From an uncultured Saprospiraceae bacterium (GTDB lineage: Bacteria > Bacteroidota > Bacteroidia > Chitinophagales > Saprospiraceae), in assembly GCA_937959275.1 (NCBI GenBank), contig CALGLU010000108.1, positions 1 through 34,503 of the forward strand: 34,503 nt of DNA, read 5' to 3'. The notes below the pieces were generated by a model, which had not been told where the DNA came from, searched no databases, and saw only the letters and a list, made by a program, of their open reading frames with translations. Both the position numbers and the translations under genes were made by a program. Shown here piece by piece: positions 1 to 7,582 of this stretch. Position 1 is the stretch's first letter, and each line of letters begins with the position of its first letter.

Positions 1-2
1 AA

Positions 3-2009
3 TTGTCAATGCAGTGTTTGCCAATTGGAGTACCAATAGATATCATAACTTGTACTGATCAGACAACTACAATCGATTTGAGTGAGTATATTCTATGTAG
101 CACTCCTAGTGGTACAGGTACATGGTCAGTGAACCCAGCGAGTTTAGTACCTGGTGGATTTGATGTAGCTGGCTTCTTAGATCCTAGTGCTGCAGATGTT
201 GGGACTTATTTGCTCGATTATAGTGAAGGTACTCACATAGTTTCTACCGTACAGGTAACTGTAAACAATCCTGTATCCTCAGGCATCGCAGGACCGGCCT
301 TGGACATCTGTGAAGGATCTCAGTCTATGAATCTCTTGTCAATAGTTCTTTCAGGAGAAGATCCAGGTGGGACTTGGTCTGTTTCTCCTGGTAGTCTGCA
401 ACCAGATCCTCTCACATTCATTCCAGGGCCGGGCGGATCATTTACTGCTGCCAATAATGTGCCAGGTACATATTTATTTGATTATACAACTAACTCTGAG
501 GTTCCTGGAGTTAATGCACTAACATGTAATGTATCCGCAAATAGTGTCCCTTCGTCTATAGGTGCTATTAACACTCAATACGCTAGTCTTCTTCAAACCA
601 ATTGTAATCCAGATACCAGGGTGGCTGATTGCCCTCAAGGGACTCTTGAGATCAATATCACTGGAAATCCGGCCAGTAATTTGTTTATTGCATTTGCTGC
701 TTTTTCTGGAAGTACGTGTAATCTACCCGATTTTATTCCCGGTATTTATGGAATTGGTGTACATACATTCGACCTTTCAGATTTTCCGGAAATAGATCCT
801 TCTCAAGGAGTTTGTATTGCTGTTTTCCCTGCAGATGGGAACAATGCGAATTTTCAATTCGACGCTACATTAGATGTTAGTTATGAGGAAATCCCTTCTA
901 CTGGCAACTGTCCTGATAAAACAACTACCGTACAGTTCAATATTATATGTTGTGCTGATGCAGATGGAGATACAATTGATGATTGTATTGATCTTTGTCC
1001 TAATGTTGCAGATGTTGCTCTAAACTTCGCTGGTGGAAATATAGATCCTAATGGAGACTATATAGAGGTGCCTCATCATCCAAGTCAGAATATTATAAAC
1101 GGAGACTTTACCATAGAAGCCTGGATTTATCCAACAGCAAACAATCATAAAACGATCGTCGCTAAAGGACATGGCTTTACTGCCAATATTACAGACTATA
1201 TATTTGGGATTTGGGATCTTAATGTAGCTCCAGGAAATGGAAAATTGGGATTATTCCTATCTGGAGAATGGCAATTTTCAAATAGCGTCATGAGCCTTAA
1301 TAAATGGACACATGTCGCAGTTGCATTTGATGACGCAAGTGATATGGCGACGTTTTATATTGATGGCAGTCTTGATAATCAGGTCAGCTATACAAGTGCT
1401 TTATTCACAAATGCCGATACTAACTCATTATTTATCAGTCAACAAGGATATTCTGGGAATAACGTTCATAACTTCTCAGGAGCGATGGATGATATCATTA
1501 TCTGGAACAAGGCGCTTAGTCTCATGGAGATCATGGAAACAATGTCTGGTGCTACAAATGTTAATGAGACCGGATTGGTCGCTTATTATGATTTCAATGA
1601 TGCACTACCGTGTCAAGGGAATGTACTAACTACCCTAGTTGATAAAGGTCCCAATGGGATGGATGGTACATTAATGAATTTCTCGCCTCCAGGAAACTGT
1701 ACATCTGATTGGACTTCAGGAAGAAATTTGGATTCAGATGGAGACGGTATAGGAGATGCATGTGATGGAGCAGTTGCATGTCCGCCGAGTCTTGATTTAA
1801 CAGGAGCTCAATCCACTAGTGTTGATTATGAATCTGGCGGCTACATTTCATCTGATCAAGTGATCAATTCACCTGCGCAAGTCGACTATGATGCGACGAC
1901 AGAGATTACATTATTAGAAAGCTTTGAAGTGAAAGCGGGTGCTGTATTCCATGCCTTTATAGATGGCTGTGGAAATGCGCTTAGACAAGTACAAGAGATT
2001 ATGAAATAG
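3..2009 (+). CDS. Secreted multidomain protein with LamG and TSP3-like segments (5' partial)
   Basis: The reading frame is open from the window edge, so the N terminus and signal peptide lie outside; the apparent first codon is TTG and is not a real start. In the visible 668 residues, about 1-310 are beta-rich Ig/PKD-like repeats (recurring GTWSV-type and GTYLFDY strings). A thrombospondin-3-like acidic calcium-binding segment follows near 319-335 (DADGDTIDDCIDLCP), then a concanavalin A/LamG-type domain at about 338-535 (FTIEAWIYP, WTHVAVAFDD, FYIDG, GAMDDIIIWNKAL). A second TSP3-like segment is near 587-600 (DSDGDGIGDACDG). The last 60 residues form a short beta-rich tail (ITLLESFEVKAGAVFHAFI) of a type I recall from Saprospirae cell-surface proteins. 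There is no canonical type IX sorting domain. Likely an exported adhesin or matrix protein; exact ligand unknown. Confidence 0.85.
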   Translation: MSMQCLPIGVPIDIITCTDQTTTIDLSEYILCSTPSGTGTWSVNPASLVPGGFDVAGFLDPSAADVGTYLLDYSEGTHIVSTVQVTVNNPVSSGIAGPALDICEGSQSMNLLSIVLSGEDPGGTWSVSPGSLQPDPLTFIPGPGGSFTAANNVPGTYLFDYTTNSEVPGVNALTCNVSANSVPSSIGAINTQYASLLQTNCNPDTRVADCPQGTLEINITGNPASNLFIAFAAFSGSTCNLPDFIPGIYGIGVHTFDLSDFPEIDPSQGVCIAVFPADGNNANFQFDATLDVSYEEIPSTGNCPDKTTTVQFNIICCADADGDTIDDCIDLCPNVADVALNFAGGNIDPNGDYIEVPHHPSQNIINGDFTIEAWIYPTANNHKTIVAKGHGFTANITDYIFGIWDLNVAPGNGKLGLFLSGEWQFSNSVMSLNKWTHVAVAFDDASDMATFYIDGSLDNQVSYTSALFTNADTNSLFISQQGYSGNNVHNFSGAMDDIIIWNKALSLMEIMETMSGATNVNETGLVAYYDFNDALPCQGNVLTTLVDKGPNGMDGTLMNFSPPGNCTSDWTSGRNLDSDGDGIGDACDGAVACPPSLDLTGAQSTSVDYESGGYISSDQVINSPAQVDYDATTEITLLESFEVKAGAVFHAFIDGCGNALRQVQEIMK

Positions 2010-2051
2010 CCTTTTGTATCCTTTAAAAAATATGTGTTTACATACTGTGTT

Positions 2052-2090
2052 AGACATGTCAGGTTTTCGAAAACCTGACATGTCTTTTTT
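2052..2090 (+). terminator. Intrinsic terminator after the LamG protein
   Basis: A perfect palindrome of two 17-nt arms (left arm AGACATGTCAGGTTTTC) occupies 2052-2085 and runs into a T tract ending at 2090. It lies 43 bp after the stop at 2009. Because the stem is preceded by no A tract, it best serves the plus strand. Confidence 0.85.
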
Positions 2091-2126
2091 AGTTTTAATT
2101 GAGTGAGTTTTAATTCAAATTAGGCC

Positions 2127-2150
2127 CTCGTTGGTCTCTGATCTAACGAG
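2127..2150. repeat. Short hairpin element, copy 1 (degenerate)
   Basis: First of four copies of the CTCGTTGGAT/ATCCAACGAG hairpin, each followed by GATTTAATTG. This copy is degenerate: only CTCGTT and AACGAG pair cleanly. Confidence 0.7.
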
Positions 2151-2396
2151 ATTTAATTGATGCCGGTTGGGCTTTCATAAGTTCAAAGCCCACCCGCGCC
2201 ATTGGTCCCTAAACGGAGGACAGCGCAGAGATATTATGATTTCATGAGGGTGGATTTCCCTTTAGGGCAAGGGCGTGCGCTGGCCTATTGAGTTCATAAA
2301 AATTCAGCAGTTTTTAACTTCAGAGGCATCTGATTGAACTGCAATCGTATTGCTTCGAGGTAGAATACCCCGAAGATCCGTTACACAAAATACGGC

Positions 2397-2420
2397 CTCG
2401 TTGGATTCCGATCCAACGAG
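2397..2420. repeat. Short hairpin element, copy 2 (perfect)
   Basis: Perfect 10-bp stem CTCGTTGGAT/ATCCAACGAG with loop TCCG. This copy lies inside the extra segment that makes the first long unit about 53 bp longer than the second, so the short element seems able to be gained or lost separately from the long unit. Confidence 0.75.
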
Positions 2421-2556
2421 ATTTAATTGGTGCATGTTGGTTAGAAGACCAACGGCGCCATATATAATTCTGTCATCCTGATCATCATAAAAATCCTGTT
2501 CAGACAAAGTGTGCCAGTTGGTTGGGAGATCAACGGTAACTTATGCAAAACATTCC

Positions 2557-2580
2557 CTTGTTGGATTCCGATCCAACGAG
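2557..2580. repeat. Short hairpin element, copy 3
   Basis: Stem CTTGTTGGAT/ATCCAACGAG with loop TCCG; one C-to-T change leaves a G:T wobble. It opens the second long unit. Confidence 0.7.
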
Positions 2581-2929
2581 ATTTAATTGGTGACTGTTGG
2601 GCTTTCATCAGTTCAAACCCCATCCACGCCCATGGTCCCTAAACGGAGGCCAGCGCAGAGATATCATGATTTTATGAGGGTGGATTTCCCTTTAGGGCAA
2701 GGGCGCGCTGGCCTATTGAGTTCATAAAATGTCAGCAGTTTTTAACTTCAGAGGCATCTGATTGGACTGCAATCGTATTGCTTCGAGGTAGAATACCCCG
2801 AAGATCCGTTGGTTAGAAGACCAACGGCGGCACATATAATCCTGACCATCCTGATCATCATAAAAATCCTGTTCAGACAAAGTGTACCGGATGGTTGGGA
2901 CACCAACAACGGCTTATGCAAAACACGCC

Positions 2930-2953
2930 CTCGTTGGATTCCGATCCAATGAG
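2930..2953. repeat. Short hairpin element, copy 4
   Basis: Stem CTCGTTGGAT/ATCCAATGAG with loop TCCG; the change falls in the right arm and keeps a G:T pair. It opens the third long unit. Confidence 0.7.
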
Positions 2954-3361
2954 ATTTAATTGGTGACTGTTGGCTTTCATCAGTTCAAAGCCCACCCGCT
3001 CCCATAGTCCCTAAAGGTAGTCCAGTGCAGACATATCATGATTTCATGAGGATTGATTTCCCTTTACAGCAAGGGCGCGCGCTGGCCTATTGAGTTCATA
3101 AAATTTCAGCAGTTTTTAACTTCAGAGGCATCTGATTGAAATGCAATCGTATTGCTTCGAGGTAGAATACCCCGAAGATCCGTTGGTTAGAAGACCAACG
3201 GCGTCATATATAATCCTGTCCATCCTGATCATCATAAAAATCCTGTTCAGACAAAGTGTGCTGGTTGGTTGGGAGACCAACGATATTGTACACCTTAGCC
3301 ATCACGTGAGACGCTTGAACATCCACAATTGGCTAAAAAGATGGAAATCACACCCCACTTT

Positions 3362-3386
3362 ACTAAAAAACCCCCCAAATGGGGGA
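3362..3386 (-). terminator. Possible minus-strand terminator
   Basis: Read on the minus strand, CCCCC-ATTT-GGGGG is followed directly by G and TTTTTT, a compact terminator shape. On the plus strand no T tract follows. No minus-strand gene lies immediately upstream of it, so what it would terminate is unclear. Confidence 0.45.
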
Positions 3387-3455
3387 TGGATAATCCGAGC
3401 AAAGCCAACTAACTTACGGTGACTGCGGAATATTAATTCATTAACTCCAACTATA

Positions 3456-3716
3456 ATGTCTATTAACTTAACATCCAGAGAACTCCAAGTGCTTAATCTC
3501 ATCGCCTATGAATATACGATGATAGAAATAGCAGACATGTTATTCATCAGCTACCATACTGTTGATTCCCATCGCAAGTCCATGCAGCAAAAACTCAAGG
3601 TAAAAAACACGGCTGGTCTGATCCGTCGCGCTTTCGAGCTTGGCTTCTTGCGTATCAACCAACCGAATGATGCCGCATCAAGGAATCGATTTATTGTTCT
3701 TGCTTCTGCTGTGTAA
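3456..3716 (+). CDS. Stand-alone LuxR/GerE-type HTH protein
   Basis: This 86-residue protein is almost only a LuxR C-terminal helix-turn-helix: residues 4-60 read LTSRELQVLNLIA..., IADMLFISYHTVDSHRKSM and LKVKNTAGLIRRAFELG, the four-helix GerE pattern with the recognition helix at about 30-45. An in-frame TGA at 3420 and the first ATG at 3456 mean it is not the tail of a longer response regulator. Such HTH-only proteins bind DNA as dimers. It has no sensor or receiver domain, so any signal must act by expression level or partner binding. The next plus-strand gene is a full NarL-type regulator, which suggests a regulatory pair. Not seen: a clear ribosome binding site. Confidence 0.8.
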   Translation: MSINLTSRELQVLNLIAYEYTMIEIADMLFISYHTVDSHRKSMQQKLKVKNTAGLIRRAFELGFLRINQPNDAASRNRFIVLASAV

Positions 3717-4153
3717 CATATGGGTTTAATTAAGCTAACGAATTTTACAAATATTATAGTTGTCGTTCACACAAGTTGTTTATCGCCAACACCAAGTGTG
3801 ATCCAGAAAGGACGGACGAGAGACTTCTAAAATTTACAAATTAACAGCGTTGATTATCAATTTTAAATGTGATACATCATGTCAGAGTCGCTAGGGAATT
3901 TGTCATGATTACTCATGCCCTCTATATCCGACATCCCTATTGCCTACTGTCATACCGAATTCCGTTTTTGGTAATCACCTACGCCGCGATTCAGGATCTC
4001 AGAAAGGCAGAAGAGACTTTAAGTATTATGCTCAATCAGTATCATTCGCATGATACACGGAATACGCGTAAGCAATTACGTTTACAACTTATTGTTATAA
4101 TAACTATCTTTAGAAAGATACACCCATAGCATGTTTCCTTAAATCACCTTAGG
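3717..4153. other. Intergenic stretch, 437 bp
   Basis: I see no convincing gene here. An 86-codon frame (3869-4129) opens with GTG and has a Cys/His/Arg/Ile-rich composition with no domain signal. No tRNA, strong hairpin or T-tract terminator was recognised. It presumably carries the promoter of the response regulator at 4154. Confidence 0.5.
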
Positions 4154-4828
4154 ATGAATTCAAAAAACGACCTCAGTCAACTCGAATCTACGCGCTTTCA
4201 CATGATAGAAGATGATGCTCGGATCAAGACGAATTTGAGTCGATTCTTTTATATCGTCGAAGATATTGAATTGAGCATGACTGCTGGGTCTGTCGAGGAA
4301 TACTTCGAACAGCGTGCACTGCCTTCATACAAATCACCAGATATCCTCTTACTTGATATTGGCCTTCCAGGCATGTCTGGACTCGAAGCGATTCCTAAAC
4401 TATTAACAGACGATCCTGAACTTGATATCATCATGTTAACGACCTATGAAGACGAGGGTAAAATCTTAGAGGCGATGTGTCAAGGTGCGGTGGGATATAT
4501 TTCTAAAAAAACGAGCCTAAAAGATATTGCCGCAGCGATACGGGTCGTCCATGCGGGAGGATCGTATATGTCACCGATGGTCGCACGAGATATCTTTAAT
4601 TACATGTCCAAGTCTAAAATGACTCCGATAGAAGAAGCTCTCACAGAGCGACAACTAGAAGTCTTAAAGTCTATAGTGAATGGAGGATCATATACCCAAA
4701 TAGCAAAAGACTTATTCTTGTCTCCTGAAACGGTAAAATCTCACACTAAAAACATCTATAAAGCACTAAAAGTCAACAGCAAGGCAGAAGCCATCAGTCA
4801 ATATTTAAAATATAAGAGAAATAGTTGA
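4154..4828 (+). CDS. NarL/FixJ-family response regulator
   Basis: A 224-residue two-domain DNA-binding response regulator. The receiver domain (about 15-135) shows the acidic cluster E19-D20-D21, the phospho-acceptor D68 in LLLDIGLPGMSG, the switch Thr in MLTTYED (T96/T97) and the conserved Lys of ISKKT (K118/K119). The C-terminal LuxR HTH (about 160-218) reads LTERQLEVLKSIVNGGSYTQIAKDLF and SPETVKSHTKNIYKAL. Length is normal for the family. No histidine kinase is in the window, so the cognate sensor is encoded elsewhere. It converges on the minus-strand gene at 4850 with only 21 bp between. The ATG at 4154 is the first start ahead of the receiver fold. Confidence 0.92.
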   Translation: MNSKNDLSQLESTRFHMIEDDARIKTNLSRFFYIVEDIELSMTAGSVEEYFEQRALPSYKSPDILLLDIGLPGMSGLEAIPKLLTDDPELDIIMLTTYEDEGKILEAMCQGAVGYISKKTSLKDIAAAIRVVHAGGSYMSPMVARDIFNYMSKSKMTPIEEALTERQLEVLKSIVNGGSYTQIAKDLFLSPETVKSHTKNIYKALKVNSKAEAISQYLKYKRNS

Positions 4829-4849
4829 ATCGATTGTTTAGGGAATGTC

Positions 4850-5491
4850 TTAGCTGTGATATATTTTGTTTCTGATGTGTTTTAGAATTCTTAACTCATT
4901 GATTGCCAGGAGAAGGAAAGAACACAAAAGGAGACCATTTCTAGACCATTCAACGGGTTGTATCCATTGAATGAATAAGGTACGCACCATCAATATTTCA
5001 AACATGATAATAACCAAAGCAAGTAAAATCATGCCTAAAGCCAATCCCTTCATTCGATCAAATTGACGATACGATTTAATACGAATCACTTTAGATGCTA
5101 ATAAGGAGTAATCTCTGTTTGTTCGATCAATTTTACAAAGCTCCAGCATGATGTGACAAGCTTGGTCCATCTCATTAACATTATAATGACTGGCAGCTTT
5201 ATTAAACAATAACTTTTGAAAGATATCTTCACCGTTCACCGAGTAAATGTTGTCATTGATGACAAGTTCAATGAGTCTTTCTGATTGTGATATATATTGG
5301 TGGTAACGTCCGACTTGGAATAATGAGAGTGTATAGTCAATCTCAATCTCTGCTCTTTGCTTTTTGTCGAGGCTTAGGATTTCGCTGTAGTTTGTTTCGT
5401 ACCAAGCAATACGATCTGCATAGTTCTTTTGATCAATGCCAAAGTAACTCATATAGGCAGGTGAATCATAGGATAATTTGCTTGTCGACAT
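4850..5491 (-). CDS. Hypothetical protein with two C-terminal membrane helices
   Basis: A 213-residue protein I do not recognise. Residues 1-145 are soluble and helical, with a TPR-like feel (FQKLLFNKAASHYNVNEMDQACHIMLELC near 91-120). Residues 148-169 and 183-200 are hydrophobic helices separated by a short Trp-rich loop, and the tail is basic (RILKHIRNKI). There is no signal peptide, so the N-terminal region is probably cytoplasmic and anchored to the inner membrane by a C-terminal hairpin. The gene stands alone and converges with the response regulator. Function unknown. Confidence 0.7.
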   Translation of the reverse strand: MSTSKLSYDSPAYMSYFGIDQKNYADRIAWYETNYSEILSLDKKQRAEIEIDYTLSLFQVGRYHQYISQSERLIELVINDNIYSVNGEDIFQKLLFNKAASHYNVNEMDQACHIMLELCKIDRTNRDYSLLASKVIRIKSYRQFDRMKGLALGMILLALVIIMFEILMVRTLFIQWIQPVEWSRNGLLLCSFLLLAINELRILKHIRNKIYHS

Positions 5492-5634
5492 GCTCTGCTA
5501 TCTTATTACTCTATTAGACGGCAATAATATCATAAATGTTTGCGCAATCAGAAAGTATTTTAACTTTTTTCTTTCAATACAGCGATTGGAGAACATTTGA
5601 GACGTGGTGATGATGTATTGATTAGATTGGACTT

Positions 5635-5661
5635 CCTGATATATCTCAAAGATATGTCAGG
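5635..5661. repeat. Stem-loop between two minus-strand genes
   Basis: CCTGATATATCT pairs with AGATATGTCAGG around a CAA loop (12 bp with one G:T wobble). No T tract follows on either strand, so it is not a standard terminator. A second small inverted repeat, AGGTCT/AGACCT, lies at 5719-5733. The 5492-5747 gap holds nothing else that I can identify. Confidence 0.5.
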
Positions 5662-5747
5662 TATAAGGATAAACTAAATGCGCGTTGATTAAGACCTTCT
5701 AGAAGTTTTACATATGTTAGGTCTGTGAGACCTTATATAAGATTAAA

Positions 5748-6073
5748 CTACTTCGTTTTCAAAGACATAACATATTCATAACTCTCATTTAAGTACGTAG
5801 CCAGCAGATTCAAATCCGTAAACATCGCTTCTGGAATAAGCACATACCCTTTCAAAACAGCATTGTGCGAGGTAAACAAGGAAGAAGAAAACTGTTTAAT
5901 ATATCTTTGTTGTACATCTTTAGAAAAACGAAAGCCTAACTCACCATCTTTGTTGAGCATAGAAACATGTGCCCATTCGCTGATGTGTATGGCATCGTTT
6001 TGCCTTTTTTTTCAAAGCGATCACAGAGTGAAACGATAGCATCATACCGCTTGAGTTTATCTTGATAGGTCAT
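5748..6073 (-). pseudogene. Small conserved hypothetical gene broken by a one-base frameshift
   Basis: Starting at ATG 6073 the first part reads MTYQDKLKRYDAIVSL and continues to YTSANGHMF; it then hits a stop in frame at 5936-5938. The continuation, MLNKDGELGFRFSKDVQQRY..., lies one frame over and runs to the TAG at 5748-5750, ending YLNESYEYVMSLKTK. Joined, the two parts give a protein of about 108 residues that I recall as a common short hypothetical in Saprospirae-like genomes. The junction (about 5961-5965) has TTTC where TTTTC would restore the frame, so loss of one T in a T run is the simplest explanation. Either a real mutation or a sequencing or assembly error. The downstream part could be translated from the ATG at 5960. 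Function unknown. Confidence 0.75.
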
Positions 6074-6090
6074 AAGGACATAAGTAAAAT

Positions 6091-7563
6091 TTAAGCAACA
6101 ACGTCTTTTATAACATGCCCAAATACATCGGTCAGTCTAAAATTCCGTCCTTGAAAATGATAGGTGAGTTGCTCATGATTCATCCCAAGTGTGTGCAAAA
6201 TCGTTGCTTGTACATCATGGACATGCACACGTCCACTCACGCCACTATAGCCCAGCTCATCTGTCGCGCCATGCGTATACCCAGGCTTTACACCTCCTCC
6301 TGCCATCCACATTGTGAATGCTTGCGATTGATGATCTCTACCTAAATATTTCATCTTAACCCCATCTCTGTTTTCCATCATTGGTGTCCGCCCAAACTCA
6401 CCACCCCACACAATCAATGTCTCCTCTAACATCCCTCGCTGCTTCAAATCTTGTATCAATCCTGCAATCGCCTGATCTGTTTCTAAACAACGTGTCTTGA
6501 AGCCACCATTCAAAGCTTCTTCCTCTGCAGCCCCATGAGCATCCCAGCCCCAATGAAACAATTGGATAAATCGCACATCTCTTTCCGCCAGACGCCGAGC
6601 CAACAAACAATTATTGGCAAAACTGGCCTTTCCTGGCTGTGTCCCATATAGCTCATGAATGGAGGCAGGCTCCTTAGAAATATCCATTGCTTCAGGAACA
6701 GAGACCTGCATCTTGAATGCCATTTCATATTGTGAAATACGTGTCAGAATTTCTGGATCTTTAAACTCTTCATATTCCTTTTTATTGATATCATTGATGG
6801 CTTGAATCGTTTTTCCTCTCAAGCTGCGACTCATCCCTTTTGGATCAGAGACATACAAGACAGGATCACCTTTCGAACGACATTGTACCCCTTGATAAAC
6901 AGAAGGTAAAAAGCCGTTACCCCAAATACTTTTTCCAGCATCTGGTGTCTTTCCTCCTGACACCAAAACGACATATCCAGGCAAGTTTTCATTGATCGAA
7001 CCCAAGCCATAGCTTATCCAAGAGCCCATACTCGGCTTGCCTAAGCGCGGACTGCCCGTGTGCATCATGAGCTGCGCAGGCGCATGATTAAACTCATCCG
7101 TATGGACAGCTTTTAAAAAGCATAGCTCGTCTGCCTGTTTGGCTAGGTGCGGCATTAGATCAGAAATCCAGGCACCAGATTGGCCATGTTGTTGAAAGCT
7201 CGCCTGCTGGCCTAATAAATTTGGATGGCCTGAAATAAAGGCAAACTTTTTTCCTTCAACAAATGAAAGCGGGCAAGGCTCGCCGTGAAGCTGAGTCAGT
7301 TTCGGTTTGTAATCGAATAATTCTAATTGAGATGGCGCACCTGCCATGTGTAGGAAAATTACCCGCTTTGCCTTTGGCGCAAAATGGGATAATTGATTTG
7401 GTATACTTTTGATAGCCGTAGCCACATCGATTGGCGAGTTAGTTGTACAGCCAACCAAGGAAGCCAAGGCCATACTGCCTAATCCTGTTGTACAAGTTTT
7501 TAGAAAGTGCCTGCGTGTATCTAGTTGTAGTTGTCTATTTTTTTCTTCTTGTATCAGCGACAT
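6091..7563 (-). CDS. DUF1501 family exported protein
   Basis: A 490-residue protein of the DUF1501 family (alkaline phosphatase/sulfatase-like fold, biochemical role not established). The N terminus has a twin-arginine signal (TRRHFLKTC at 16-24, then GLGSMALASLVGC), which suggests export folded, possibly lipid-anchored at the Cys. Family-like strings include RVIFLHMAGAPSQLELFDYKP, HTDEFNHAPAQ, GKPSMGSWISYGLGS, LFHWGWDAHG, VWGGEFGRTP and GRDHQSQAFTMWMAGGGVKPG. It lies 19 bp downstream of the PSD1-type cytochrome gene on the same strand, the usual pair for this family in Planctomycetes, Verrucomicrobia and Bacteroidota. Probably co-transcribed and acting together in the periplasm. Confidence 0.9.
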   Translation of the reverse strand: MSLIQEEKNRQLQLDTRRHFLKTCTTGLGSMALASLVGCTTNSPIDVATAIKSIPNQLSHFAPKAKRVIFLHMAGAPSQLELFDYKPKLTQLHGEPCPLSFVEGKKFAFISGHPNLLGQQASFQQHGQSGAWISDLMPHLAKQADELCFLKAVHTDEFNHAPAQLMMHTGSPRLGKPSMGSWISYGLGSINENLPGYVVLVSGGKTPDAGKSIWGNGFLPSVYQGVQCRSKGDPVLYVSDPKGMSRSLRGKTIQAINDINKKEYEEFKDPEILTRISQYEMAFKMQVSVPEAMDISKEPASIHELYGTQPGKASFANNCLLARRLAERDVRFIQLFHWGWDAHGAAEEEALNGGFKTRCLETDQAIAGLIQDLKQRGMLEETLIVWGGEFGRTPMMENRDGVKMKYLGRDHQSQAFTMWMAGGGVKPGYTHGATDELGYSGVSGRVHVHDVQATILHTLGMNHEQLTYHFQGRNFRLTDVFGHVIKDVVA

Positions 7564-7582
7564 ATTCTTGGATTAAATCAAT

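Larger units (their letters stand above)
2122..3290. repeat. Three tandem copies of a hairpin-rich 375-430 bp unit
   Basis: Three near-identical units start near 2124, 2551 and 2926. The shared marker CAGCAGTTTTTAACTTCAGA begins at 2305, 2733 and 3108, giving spacings of 428 and 375 bp. The longer first unit carries an extra copy of a short element (about 2391-2435). Each unit holds several stem-loops: arms CTCGTTGGAT/ATCCAACGAG with a 4-nt loop; GTTGGT/ACCAAC with loop TAGAAG; GGGCTTT/AAAGCCC; and CTTCG/CGAAG. Each also holds three ATCCTG-type hexamers ending in TTCAGACAAAG. Short open frames in the region (such as 2304-2507 and 2441-2623 minus, 3141-3422 plus) are not conserved in frame between units, so I treat the region as non-coding. 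Mismatches between units are scattered, which suggests an old duplication. Confidence 0.9.

Noticed and set aside
2304-2623. Minus-strand frames inside the tandem repeats
   Set aside because: They overlap hairpins and are not kept open in the equivalent positions of the other repeat copies.
2122-3290. CRISPR array
   Set aside because: Units are hundreds of bases long with no alternation of short repeats and unique spacers, and no cas gene is present.
3869-4129. 86-codon plus-strand frame between the two LuxR-type genes
   Set aside because: GTG start, no domain pattern, composition unlike real proteins of the window.
5635-5661. Intrinsic terminator for the small frameshifted gene
   Set aside because: Good stem but no T tract on either strand.
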